A stretch of DNA of 64,000 nt from Linnemannia elongata (taxonomy: Eukaryota > Mortierellomycota > Mortierellomycetes > Mortierellales > Mortierellaceae): NCBI GenBank assembly GCA_036320915.1, contig JAXBDG010000017.1:1364001-1428000 (forward strand). Reading direction: 5' to 3'. Positions 10,490-24,369 of the stretch are shown piece by piece. The notes under the pieces were generated by a model, which was given only the letters and a program-made list of their open reading frames with translations, searched no databases and was not told the DNA's origin. The position numbers and the translations under genes were made by a program. Position 1 is the stretch's first letter; each line of letters starts with the position of its first letter.

Positions 10490-11364
10490 ATGACAGCAAC
10501 AAGGAAGAGAGCTGCAATCTCATTCACTGGAGGAAAGGACTGCACCCTCGCCATGGCCATGACAAAGAAAGCCCACGATGTCGTCCTCCTCGTCACCTTC
10601 GGACCCAAGAACTTCAAGTCCTTCAAGGCCCACTCGCTTGAGATCATTCGGCTGCAGGCCAAAGCCATGGGTGTAGAACATATCCTTGTCGAGATTGGCG
10701 AGGAGGGCAAGACCCATCTCCAATGCTATCGTGAAGCGATTGCCGAAATCAAAGAGAAATACAACCTCGATCTCCTCGTCACTGGTATGTTTTCTTTGTC
10801 CTCATTTGTTGTTCTTTTCTCGGCTCAATTTAAATATCAATTGATGCATGCACGAATGTTCTTTCTTCTTTCTCATCCAGTTTGCTTCCAACGTACCATC
10901 CACTGGTGCAGTTATTAACTAACGGTCTTTCCTATGAATTGTTGATTCATTCTATAGGCGATATCTTGAATGTTTGCGATAACTTTATGACGAGGGCAAC
11001 ACAGGACATTATCGAGCTCTCATCCCCGATCTGGGCCATTGACCGACACAAGCTACTCGACACCCTGTTTGAACACAAGTTTGAGCTGTTGATCACCTGT
11101 GCATCGATCAAGAAACTCGGAGACGACGAGAGCCTCGCTCGCAAGTTTGTCGGCTCCAAGTTGACACCAGAGTTCGTTGAAGAGACACTTAAACCACAGG
11201 AGAAGACGGTGGATCTGGGAGGGGAGCTTGGCGAGTTTCATACGATGGTGCTGACTGTTCCTGAGCTGTATAATGGACAGCGGATTGAGTATGAGGGTCT
11301 TCAGATTGTCGAGGGCGAGTTCATGTTCATGGAATTTAGCAGTGTCCGGTTGGTTCCCGTCTAG
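10490..11364 (+). CDS. PP-loop ATPase, diphthine-ammonia ligase (DPH6/COG2102) family
   Basis: Two exons, 10490-10784 and 10958-11364, give 233 residues. The N-terminal PP-loop reads SFTGGKDCTLAM, where DPH6 has SGGKDS; this loop binds ATP and adenylates the substrate. The C-terminal part keeps the family motif GGELGEFHTMVL. DPH6 makes the final amidation of diphthamide on translation elongation factor 2 in the cytosol. This copy is short: it lacks the RidA-like repeats that extend many fungal DPH6 proteins, and at the usual G-A-I...RVExVC position it has TGDILNVCDNFMTRA. It could therefore be the single-domain ligase or a divergent COG2102 paralogue with another substrate. The fold assignment is firm; the specific enzyme is less so. 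Confidence 0.82.
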
Positions 11365-11412
11365 TCCGGAATAAACGATAAATACCTTTTGAGGAGCTGT
11401 GACCCATTCATG

Positions 11413-11455
<43 letters not shown>

Positions 11456-11988
11456 GCGCAAGACTTCAAGCCAAGGAAGTGTGCCTGAGGTGCGCCACCA
11501 AATTTTATTTTTCTCAACTTCTTCAGGCACCGAATCGTTTTTGGTTATTCTCGACAAATGGTGGCAACCACCACTATGTACTCGTTCCTTGTAATACGCA
11601 CAGTACTACACAATGGTCACCAGCATGGAGTTCCTCCTTTCTCTCGTTCTCCTCCTTTGTTCCTTCCTCTCTTTCTTCTTTGTTCCTTCTCCGATGACCG
11701 GTTCCTTTCCTTTTTCTTCCCACCTCCCTTCCCCCTTCTTCCTTCCTCCTTTCTTCCCGTGCATAATTTCCCAAGCATCATCGCCATTCACCCAGACCAT
11801 CAAAAGCAGTCATCCTATGCAACAAACAGAAACACTCCACCTTGCCCTCGTTTTTCTTTGTCCTCCTCCTCCTCCTCCTCCTCCTTTTTCTTTCTCCGTG
11901 TCCCCCATTATACAAAGAACAAACTCTACTCCCATTGCCTTGACTCGCTCTCAATCACTCTCCCTCTCTCCCTCTCTCTCCTACTCAA
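11365..11988. other. Intergenic 0.6 kb with two microsatellites
   Basis: It holds a (GTT)n array (11413-11456) downstream of the PP-loop gene and a (CCT)n array (about 11861-11885) in the pyrimidine-rich leader of the next gene. Long open frames here simply follow the repeats, and no gene is supported. Confidence 0.6.
11413..11456. repeat. (GTT)n microsatellite
   Basis: About fourteen uninterrupted GTT units lie some 50 bases past the stop of the PP-loop gene, probably in its 3' untranslated region. Confidence 0.9.
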
Positions 11989-14900
11989 ATGTCACAGACG
12001 AGCAGCCGAGAACAACAACAACAACAACAACAACAACACCAACAACAACAAGAAAGACACAGCCAGTCAAGGACACGGACAAGGAGCATAGGAGAAACAG
12101 AAACAACAACTGGTCCTAGTGCAACCAAGAAGAAGAGAACAAAGTCTGCTACCTCCACAATCGCCAGTAGCAGCAGTCGTAACTCAACCCCCATCCCTCC
12201 TTCAAGGGCACCCTCAACCCTGTCCTTGGCTTCTTCATTCCTCGACCCCTCCTTACCTCATCACGAACCTGTCGAGCATGCCCTAGCCCCTAACAATAAC
12301 GACGCCATCGAGGGGACTTCACTCCTTGGCTCAGTGTGGAATCTCTTCCGGGACGTCAAAGATCTTGCCTCAAAAGAAATTGACAAACTGCTCGAGCACT
12401 TCCCCTACAAGAACAACGCTGCCAGAGTCATTGTTACCACCAACCAGGTACATATATCATCAACTCCTAACGACAATGGCGCGTATTTTACTGCTGCCTT
12501 AGCGAAAGCTAACACACATGTTTGTTGATTCTAATTTGATAGGACGATCTACAGGACCGATTACTCTCAGCAAAGAAGCGCCAAGGAGTGTTGGTAGCAT
12601 CACTCTCGACAGCGTCTCTTCCTCGAAAGTCACTGCTCGGACATGGTCCCTCTCAGAAACGCCGCACAGGTACACCCCAAGGGAACCAAGCAGTACTTAC
12701 AAAACGCCTTCTGGACCAAGGTAAAAATAATATATCAGCATAGTTGTTGTCTTAAATACAGCCTTGTTTCGGTAAATGCTGTGTGGTCACCTTGTTTGCA
12801 TATGTCCATCTCATCATGCACTCACACCGTTTTATTTGCATCTGAATCATACCATAAACTCTAGACCTCAGGACACAGGTCAATGATGTTTCGTCCCGCA
12901 GAATACCAGCATCCACAGCATCTGTCATGTCGGGAGTCTCCACAGAGAGTCGCAGGATGTTGTCGGTGCGATCCGGTTCAGCATCGACAATTTCGGACAC
13001 AGGATCACGGCAGAGTACTACACGGCGGAAACAGACTCTAGCCACACCTAGACCAACACCTACGCCCCCTCTGTTGAAGCGCGACTCGTCGATCTCTGCC
13101 TCACTCTATCGGAGCTCTCAGGATACTGAGGCTGACTGGTCATCCGCTGTTAGTCACCTGGACGAGGTGGAATCTGAATCCAGCGAGCCCAGGACTTGTG
13201 CCAGGAGCAGAGAGTCAAGCGCAACACCACCTATTACAACAATGGCACGAGCAATGTCTATCTCAGAGCGCAATCAATCATCACAGCGGTTCCGGCAAAC
13301 AGAGCAACCAGGCGGATCTGATATTCGGAAAAGGATTATCGGTCAGTCATCAGCACAACTAAGTCGGCACTCATCCTCTCAATCAGAGTCGGACCTTGCC
13401 AACGGCACACCAAAACAGCAGCAACAACCAACACGGAAACGACGTGAGAATGGCCCAGAGACGGCCCTATACCCCCAGTCTTCCACCAACAGTCGCAACA
13501 GGACATCTACTGAGAATGGAGTTCCTACAAAGGTGGTTGACTCACCACCCTCCGCTTTCACCGACTCAAAGAATAATCCATTCATCGCCTCGTCAGGACG
13601 TAGTTCACCTACTCACGATACGCGGACGCCATCCCCTACTACCAACGTCGACAACGCCACACTCAGCGCACTGATTGAACAAGTCAGCACAATGAGAGAA
13701 CAGGCAAGTGTGTTTCTCCATTGAAACGTGGTGCTTCATCAATTGGTCATTCTTAATATCGCTTTTTTAACACCACCCCGAGGTTCTCCCTCTGGGTTTC
13801 AATATGTTAGTTAGCATCATTGATGGCAGAAAAACAGGGTCTGTACAGGACACACTCAGCACCTGCCTCCATCGGCCCAGGAATACCACCTCCTCCTCCG
13901 CCACCACCATTTCCAGGAACACCGTCGTCAAAGTTGCGGACTCCACCTGTCAATGAAGCAACGCGTTCCATGCAAAGAGTACTGAACGAACTGAGTACTT
14001 CCAAAGTTCAGCTTCGAAAGACCGGCAGTCCTTTCCTCAGGTACGCCTTTTATTTCACATTATGCTACTTTGTTGCGTCATTACTAGTTACGACTGAGAT
14101 AAAAGATGTGGAGAGCTCCATTTTTAACATGCTCAAATGCTTTCTCAATTTCTGGTCTGATAGTCGGATATCATCTGCGATTGACAGTTCGCCCAATTCA
14201 AAGTTTTCCAGAGTTGTGTTCAAGTCACGGATGGATATGGCGTCGGACAAGTACACTGGTAGCAGTATAGCAGGATCCACAGCCCCGCTGTCATTGGTCA
14301 GCCGTCTGCGAGGTCCTAGCACCGGGACGAATTTGGAAGAAACAATATTGCAGTCAGTCGAAAAGGCTCCTGCAGAGACACCAATGAAGCGGAGAGTTCG
14401 GCCCATTTATCAGGAACCAGAAGAGGAAGAGGAGGGGAGAGAGCTCATTTGGCCTAGTCCTAGGACAGTCAGGCGTGCGGATTCTCGATTAGAGATGGCA
14501 GCCAAGGATCTCACTCGGAATAAGTCTAACAGGGAGCAGGCAGCAACCTTATCTCAGAGTAGTGACGGGTTGACAACAAGAAGTGCAGAAGATCAGACAA
14601 GCAAAAAGGAGGGGCGGCTAGGCCCTACTGCGCCTACACCTAAGTCACATCACCTCTTGGAAAGCAAACGGAAATGGGCGCCTCGCATAAGCCAACCGTC
14701 GGGGACTGAACCCAGAGAGATAGTTCAGACGACAAGTAGCGCAATCGCTGGTGCTGCTGAATTGAGTTTGGACGGAGGCGGGTCCCTGATGGATGACGGA
14801 AGTGGTGTCTTCGGACGCGAACGCACTGGTCCTCGGCTGGACGACAACAGCAAGAGACCAAGACGACCATCTCGCCCTCGGAGTATGGTTCTTTCTCGCT

Positions 14901-15016
14901 CGATGACGGATCCTACGACCTTGCACTCTGCACCGACCATGACGACTGCTGAGAAGGAGAAGGAGCGACAGTGGTTTCTGGAATCGGATATGGAGAGTTG
15001 GAAGGTTGCACAGTGA
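11989..15016 (+). CDS. Disordered polyproline protein with mitochondrial-fission-regulator-like layout
   Basis: Five exons (11989-12447, 12543-12720, 12865-13703, 13838-14040, 14164-15016) give 843 residues. Most of it is Ser/Thr/Arg-rich and disordered, with a poly-Gln run near the start. Ordered-looking parts are a helix near residues 107-137 (LLGSVWNLFRDVKDLASKEI), a short helix ATLSALIEQVSTMREQ at about 475-490, a polyproline run (IPPPPPPPPFPG), and just after it QRVLNELSTSKVQLRKTGSP. A short coiled coil, then polyproline, then an L..(M/L)n..K(V)xLR...SP element is the order found in the MTFR1/MTFR2 family, but similarity is weak and the second element could also be a WH2-like actin-binding helix. 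Intron 3 needs a GC donor, or a weaker GT donor four bases downstream paired with an earlier acceptor. Intron 4 (123 bases) has no in-frame stop. Function unknown. Confidence 0.72.
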
Positions 15017-15684
15017 GGCCTAGACGTTTTTTTTTGGTTCTCAGCTTCGAAGACGAGTCATTTCGTCTTTGTTGCTCTTTTTTTTTATCTTTTTTTCTTT
15101 TTTTCTTTTTTTCTTTTTTGAAGGTGATTGATTTTCGACTATGTACATAATAAAAACTCTGTAGACAATTGCCAACTTTATTCTTCAAATGCGGCAAGAA
15201 CAAGAGCGTTGGCATACTGTGTGAACTTTGTTTGAAAACTGGGATACGAGACCTGAGACCCATAAGATTGGTCTTATGGAAACAACTTTATTCCTCAGAC
15301 GATGCGCAAAGAGCGGAGGCGTTGTTGCCAGAGCGTCAGTGCCAATTTCGCCGCTATTTGTTGTACCCCACCCTCTCGGTGCAAACATAAGGCAACCCTA
15401 GTAGTTCAGCAATCGATCAAGTTGCAAAAAGGTGTACAATGGTGAGCTCCGACAAAAAAAAGAAAAGAGCAAGGCGTCGGGCGCTTCCTCATGCTACCAT
15501 GCCGATCAAGCAACCTTTACACCTGGACTGTAGACTGCAGGTTTGTTTGAGGGATTTTTGATATTCCTTTATCCTCACATTGCACAACATCTTCACAGAC
15601 CACTGTGAAGAACTTGCATTTGCTGCTCTCATCGCCCCCTTGCCCCAGAGCATTCTCGATTGTGCACAAAATGCTCTTGACACA

Positions 15685-15721
<37 letters not shown>

Positions 15722-16206
15722 CCCACTCACGAGCCCAGACGAAAAGAATACCTGGTAGGTCCCATGTTTTTTTGTTTGTGTTCGTTGAAGTTGGAGGAAC
15801 AAAAACAGGTCCCCTGCACTTTTGTGATTGCGGGCATGATTGTAATCCCTACAATCTCATTTCACTCAGTGAGCGCATCGAATGCTTCTCTCGTTCAATC
15901 TCTCTCGTATGATAGAGCAGGTAGGGGTACTGCATTTCTTGCTCTCACAGTTTGTCGTTGTTCGTCCGAGGTGAGGTGCACTTTTTGGACTCCCAATGTC
16001 TTCAAACCGAGAGATAAATACTGGGCGCTCCGCACTCCCTTTTCTTTTTCTTTTTTTTACCTTTTCATTATCCTTCAAGATCTCCTCCAGCATTCTTCGT
16101 AAGTCCCATCAACCTTACTCAATTTTTTCCTAGTCTGCATGTTCATCCAATCTTTAACCAATACTCTTTGCTTTTCGAAGACGAACAATATTAGCTTAGG
16201 ACCCCA
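15017..16206. other. Intergenic 1.2 kb
   Basis: No gene is recognised. The left end is T-rich, with a likely polyadenylation signal (cataataaaaac) near 15145. A 34-base T run lies at 15688-15721. The right part is the pyrimidine-rich leader of the secreted-protein gene. Confidence 0.5.
15688..15721. repeat. Poly-T tract (34)
   Basis: An uninterrupted run of T in intergenic DNA, one of several runs of 21-65 identical A/T bases in this window. Confidence 0.9.
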
Positions 16207-16704
16207 ATGCTCAAATCCACCTCTCTCTTGGCTCTAGCAGCCCTATCAGTCTATGTCGCAATGGCAGAAGCTAATATTGCCTTTTGGGAACATATGGGCC
16301 AGGGTGGTCGAATTATATCCTGCCCCAGAGCACTTAAATTCAATATCTGCCATAGAGTCAGTAACATCGATGCCGGCCTCTCGTCCTATATGTTCTGGAC
16401 CAATGAATCCAAGAAGGACTTTAGCGTAACCTTGTACACTGGAGACAGTTGCAGTGGTACCTACGATCGATGGTCGTTTTCACTCGACCCTGCAAAGGAC
16501 GAGTATGGATTCTTTGTCGAAGAGTTTGCAACGGTGAACGATAAAGTCCAGAGCTTCAAGATGGCGGATTTCCATACTTCGTTTGTGAAGGGCGGGTACT
16601 GGCCGACGGCTGATGAAGACGTCTATACGAATGAGTGCCAGTTTGGATGGCCCAGCGGTTATAGTAGTAAAGTCCCTCCGATGTCTAACGTTATCAGAGG
16701 TTGA
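16207..16704 (+). CDS. Small secreted protein, possibly beta/gamma-crystallin-like
   Basis: A single-exon ORF of 165 residues. The N terminus is a clear signal peptide (MLKSTSLLALAALSVYVAMA, cleavage probably after Ala20 or Glu21-Ala22), so the mature protein begins near NIAFWEHMGQGGR. The phrase FWEHMGQGGR resembles the first strand of a beta/gamma-crystallin Greek key (aromatic-x-E-x3-G-G). A second part (SVTLYTGDSCSGTYDRW to VNDKVQSFKM) could be a second motif. Four cysteines suit an extracellular fold with two disulfides. No catalytic motif is visible. I cannot give a function; a cell-wall or environmental role is inference from secretion alone. The crystallin-like reading is tentative. 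Confidence 0.75.
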   Translation: MLKSTSLLALAALSVYVAMAEANIAFWEHMGQGGRIISCPRALKFNICHRVSNIDAGLSSYMFWTNESKKDFSVTLYTGDSCSGTYDRWSFSLDPAKDEYGFFVEEFATVNDKVQSFKMADFHTSFVKGGYWPTADEDVYTNECQFGWPSGYSSKVPPMSNVIRG

Positions 16705-16917
16705 GTGAGCAAAAGTAGCGTCTCCCACTTCTTCCCTTGTAGATAGTTAGCACCTCCTTTTTTTCTTCTTTTTAAAACGAATAAGTCAACCTTGACATGA
16801 AACGCGTTCGCTTTTTTTTCAATTGTCTTTACCATGTTCCTGGGCCAGCAGAGGCCAATTAGCCACGCCTGACTGATCAAAGCAGTCACGATTAGGTACG
16901 AAGTGCGAACAACAAAA

Positions 16918-16956
<39 letters not shown>

Positions 16957-17107
16957 TGCGGTGGCAAGTGCTCCTTACTTTTCTTCAGACACCCTCAACC
17001 ACGTTAAACCTGCAAGTCAACTCTTCGTCAACCTCATTTCCTTTCCAATCACTGAAGACAACAAAACAGAGGAGCCTAATAAAAAACACATTCCCAAGGA
17101 CGACGAA
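16705..17107. other. Intergenic 0.4 kb with poly-T run, AFG2 promoter
   Basis: The stretch joins the secreted-protein stop to the AFG2 start. It contains a 35-base T run at 16920-16954. The 150 bases after the run look like a 5' leader; the frame stays open there but has no ATG before 17108. Confidence 0.55.
16920..16954. repeat. Poly-T tract (35)
   Basis: An uninterrupted T run about 150 bases upstream of the AFG2 start codon. It could act as a nucleosome-excluding promoter element on the AFG2 side, which is inference. Confidence 0.9.
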
Positions 17108-20802
<3,695 letters not shown>

Positions 20803-21218
20803 GTGGGTTTGAGAGTCTCCTCAAATAAAAATGTAGAAATGATGTGTAAAATAAACCTGGTTGTCCTGGAGGGGGGGCGGTTTGACGACATGTTTCTTGT
20901 TTTGTTTTGTTTGTTGACTTTTTTTTTTGTGTGTGTCTGTAGCGAAGGTGGGAAAATGGAACGCATGTTGGAGGAGGAGGATGTCTCAGCAGCTTGTTTT
21001 CTTTATTTTAAAAGTGTAGTGTACAATTGGAATGGATGTGAGTAAAATGGTAGTGGTGGCAAAGTGAGCGTGATTAAGATGGAGGTGAAAAGAGATAATG
21101 TTTGAGATAGTCCGCGAATAAATAAATAAAAGAATCGACAAAAACAAGAAAAAAACAACAACAAAAAAGCAAACAAAAAAAAAGAAAAGAGGAAAAACTA
21201 AGATGCTAAGAAAGAGAT
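20803..21218. other. Convergent 3' flanks of AFG2 and the UNC93-like gene
   Basis: No gene is seen. The 416 bases hold the 3' ends of two convergent genes, with A-rich sequence near 21121-21196 and AATAAA-like signals on both strands. Confidence 0.55.
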
Positions 21219-23855
21219 TCAATCCTCGTCAGAGTCGTCGTGAGCGTGGCGAGAGAGGGTGTCCGACATTTCGGTCATTTCAGGTATAGAGTCGTGGCCC
21301 GAGGACATGGAGGACGAGATCGAGTGAGTGTCGATAGAGTCCATTTCTTGGTCGTCGTCGTACCGACTCGTTGAGCTCGTTGCGCTGCCAGCGGCTCGAT
21401 GGTGGGGTTGTTGCTGTTGTCCCAACATTGGGTCGAATGGCATGAATGGTTGTAGGTATCCCTCGCCTCCAATAGGTCCGACTGATACTCCTGGTGCTGC
21501 GGGTGGAGGTGGGGTATGGGCGCCGAGGTGAGGGAGGTCTCCTGGAAGGTACATATCGGAGCCGTTTTGGAAGTTGGATCCGGGATGGAAGGTGTACAAT
21601 GGAATAGAGGGCGAAGACTCGTCCGAGATCATGAACGTTGGTGGGACAAACATTCCATGTCCTAACGACCCTGACGCTGTCGCTGTCGCAATCGCTGCAG
21701 GTGGTACTGGTGACGGCGGCGCTCCATAGGAGTAAGGCAAAGTTGAGTTGTTGTGTGAATGTGGGCTCCAAGAGGAGGGTGGAAGGAGTCCTGGAGAGTA
21801 AGACGAACTGGATGCCAGTGGGGCATTAGAAGATCCCGAGGGTGATGATAATGACGGCTGGAATCCTGGGTAAAGCGAATGAATTGATGTTGACCTCGAC
21901 ATCCCTCCTGCTCCTGCTCCTGCTCCTCCAGGATATGGTTGCTCAACCCACAGCGTTCGAGCACCCTGCTGCTGCACCTCTGACATGGGCGGTGGCGAGT
22001 ATCTTAAAGCAGGCGAGATGTAAGGGTCAACCATCGCTGTAGGGTTATGTAAAAACGCCGTGGTCTGATATGTTCGAGAGGGAATTGCCATCGGATCGAC
22101 TGCAGAAGAATATGACAAGGCACTGTCCAGTCCTGAATGACCGTTACTCGAGACGCCCCCATGACTGCCATGGTGGCCATTGTTTCCTCCCAGATGCCGG
22201 AGTTCATGATCTGGGTATCCTCCTCCATCCTGTAAACCTGACGTTCTGCTACTTGACCGCCATGAAGACGAAGGGTGACCAATGGACCGAGAGTCTGATA
22301 TCCGCTTGCCATTGTCACTGACTGCACAGAGTGTGCTCTGGTCTCCCTCTGAAGAACGCATTGCCATATCTCGAGGCCGCAAGTCCTGTGCTCCTGAAGC
22401 AGCAGCAGCAGCAATTGCAGCTCCTGTCGCTTGTCCTGCTACATTGGCGGTCGAAGACATCTCGTGCTCTTCCCGATGGTGGTGGTGATGCGAGGACCGG
22501 TCATCGGTCATATAGGATTCGGTGGCGTCGTCGTAATCGTACTCTTCCTCCTGATACTCGCCGTCCTCGATGGTGGTGTCGGTGATGGTCCTGGCTACGA
22601 GGAACATGGCGGCGATGGAGAGGGCACAGAGGACCCAGTTGGTGACGAGATAGGCCAACAGGGGGGTCCGGGCCAGGTCGAGAGGCGCGGCGACGGCCCC
22701 TCCGAGCGATTGGATAGATTTGAAGAAGCCTGCGTACCGGGACAGTTCGTCGTGCTTATTGGAGAGGGCGCCCATGAGCCAGTAGCAGTAGACAGCAAAG
22801 GCGGCGTCGCAGAAGCCAAACATCCCGTAGATGGCAACCAGTGCTGTGTACTTTTCGCTTTTGTTGAAACTGATGAGACCCTGAGGCCCGGAGAAGGGTT
22901 TGCGATCCCATTTGTGCTGGATCTGCATCATGAGCGCCGCGAGCCATGTCGCCATGAAGAGGACTCCAATGAAAAAGAGGCCAATGATGGCTCGACGGGG
23001 TCGTTTGACAGGAATGCCGTCGAGCATGTAACCGATGACGATGGCGCCGATGATCTGTGCGATCCAAAAGACAGCCGAGTTGAGCGAACGAGCACCAATG
23101 TTGAAGGGGTATCCGTTAAAGTCGTTGAACTGGTAGGTGTAAGAAAAGTTGGAAAAGAAGAAGGCTGGAATGAGGAGGAGCATCCGCCAGTCGCAAAAGA
23201 CGGACAGGATAGCTAGTGTCTCCGCCTTGAGACTCTCAAACTTGGCCACCACCACTGGGTCTCCATTGTCCCGGACAATGCTAGAGGGTTTGGAGAGGAA
23301 GAAGCCCAGAAGGGTGGCCAGACCCATGATGACCATGTAGACGATATAGGTTTCGGGCGCGACATCGTCCTGGTCCGGGCCTTTTGTGGCGAGGAAGACG
23401 GTCAGAGGCAGGACGGATCCAAGGACGGCACCCAGGTTGTAGATGGCCCAGAAGCAGGCAATGTACTTGCCCTTGTTGTCTTCTGTCGGATAAGACATCA
23501 TCATCGCACCCTGGGTGACCCAGATACATCCAGCGCCGAGACCGAGGAGGATGCCGGCAATGGGTGGGTAGAGTGAACGGTCGTCGTCTTTAGCCATAAA
23601 CATGGCCCCGGCATAGAGAAAGAAGGTAAAGCCGCCAAAAGCGACACATAGTCGGGGGCCGATCATGTTGTGGGCGCCTCCTGCGACCAAGAAGCCGACG
23701 ATGTATGCTATGGAGGATGAGGTGATGGCGAGGTTTTGTGCGGTGGAGGAGTGTTTGCCTGCGTTGCCGATAGAGGACATTGCGTTGAACATTCCTATTG
23801 TCCCAAAGCAGATGACGCCGATCAAGATGATCTGGCGCATTGCTGCTGTCGGCAT
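21219..23855 (-). CDS. UNC93-like major-facilitator transporter with long cytosolic tail
   Basis: An intronless 878-residue membrane protein. Residues 8-450 hold the transporter core with about eleven or twelve hydrophobic helices. It begins RQIILIGVICFGTIGMFNAM and includes the conserved GIGxA-like loop (SSIGNAG), GLGAGCIWVTQGAMM and FWAIYNLGAVLG, all typical of the fungal UNC93/DUF895 branch of the MFS. The remaining 430 residues are disordered: a His run (SHHHHHHREEHE), Ser/Gly/Pro-rich stretches and an acidic end (DDSDED). UNC93-like fungal proteins usually stop at about 450-500 residues, so the tail nearly doubles the length. The ATG chosen is the first; a second Met follows at residue 6. 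Substrate unknown. It is convergent with AFG2. Confidence 0.9.
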   Translation of the reverse strand: MPTAAMRQIILIGVICFGTIGMFNAMSSIGNAGKHSSTAQNLAITSSSIAYIVGFLVAGGAHNMIGPRLCVAFGGFTFFLYAGAMFMAKDDDRSLYPPIAGILLGLGAGCIWVTQGAMMMSYPTEDNKGKYIACFWAIYNLGAVLGSVLPLTVFLATKGPDQDDVAPETYIVYMVIMGLATLLGFFLSKPSSIVRDNGDPVVVAKFESLKAETLAILSVFCDWRMLLLIPAFFFSNFSYTYQFNDFNGYPFNIGARSLNSAVFWIAQIIGAIVIGYMLDGIPVKRPRRAIIGLFFIGVLFMATWLAALMMQIQHKWDRKPFSGPQGLISFNKSEKYTALVAIYGMFGFCDAAFAVYCYWLMGALSNKHDELSRYAGFFKSIQSLGGAVAAPLDLARTPLLAYLVTNWVLCALSIAAMFLVARTITDTTIEDGEYQEEEYDYDDATESYMTDDRSSHHHHHREEHEMSSTANVAGQATGAAIAAAAASGAQDLRPRDMAMRSSEGDQSTLCAVSDNGKRISDSRSIGHPSSSWRSSSRTSGLQDGGGYPDHELRHLGGNNGHHGSHGGVSSNGHSGLDSALSYSSAVDPMAIPSRTYQTTAFLHNPTAMVDPYISPALRYSPPPMSEVQQQGARTLWVEQPYPGGAGAGAGGMSRSTSIHSLYPGFQPSLSSPSGSSNAPLASSSSYSPGLLPPSSWSPHSHNNSTLPYSYGAPPSPVPPAAIATATASGSLGHGMFVPPTFMISDESSPSIPLYTFHPGSNFQNGSDMYLPGDLPHLGAHTPPPPAAPGVSVGPIGGEGYLQPFMPFDPMLGQQQQPHHRAAGSATSSTSRYDDDQEMDSIDTHSISSSMSSGHDSIPEMTEMSDTLSRHAHDDSDED

Positions 23856-24335
23856 GGTTGGTTATATATTTGTTGCTTTGCTTGTTTGTTGTTTTGTTGA
23901 TCCGGCTGTTTGTTGGAGAGGTGGAAGGGAGAAAAAAAAAGTTGGAGAGTGGTGTGTTTGTGGAGGAGGAGTAATATAGCTGTTGTTGTTGTTGCTGTCA
24001 GAGGAAGGGAGGTGACAGAGAGATAGCAAGGAGAATAAGAGGAGGAGGAGGAGAAGGTGAGGCACGGGCCATGGATGGGCGCTGGCACTCTGTGTTTACT
24101 GAGGAAGAAGCTGGTTTGGGGAGAGAGGGGAGGTTATTTAGGGTGAGTGAGGGTGAAGGAGGAAGGCGTGTATGGATGGGTATGGGTGTGTGAGTAGGAG
24201 TGAGTGGGAGTGAGTGAGTTGAGTGGTTGATGGAGGTGGATGAGAGGAAAGGGAAGGATGATCTTGAAAAGGAGAAAGAGTGGAAAATTAATAATAAAAG
24301 GGAAGAACTTGTCTTTTGTGCGGAGGGGAGGGAGG

Positions 24336-24339
<4 letters not shown>

Positions 24340-24366
<27 letters not shown>
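24340..24366. repeat. (GA)n microsatellite
   Basis: About thirteen AG units lie about 500 bases upstream of the UNC93-like start codon. Confidence 0.85.

Positions 24367-24369
<3 letters not shown>

Noticed and set aside
11558..12119. Overlapping long plus-strand ORFs before the polyproline gene
   Set aside because: They are translations of CT- and CCT-rich leader sequence; the frame from 11989 joins the later exons in phase.
16961..17107. Upstream extension of AFG2 by 49 codons
   Set aside because: The open frame begins at GTG, not ATG, and reads like a 5' leader; no AFG2 similarity is seen before 17108.
22431..23216. 261-codon plus-strand ORF opposite the UNC93-like gene
   Set aside because: It is the mirror of a long conserved transporter frame, has no family features of its own, and its composition follows the antisense codons.
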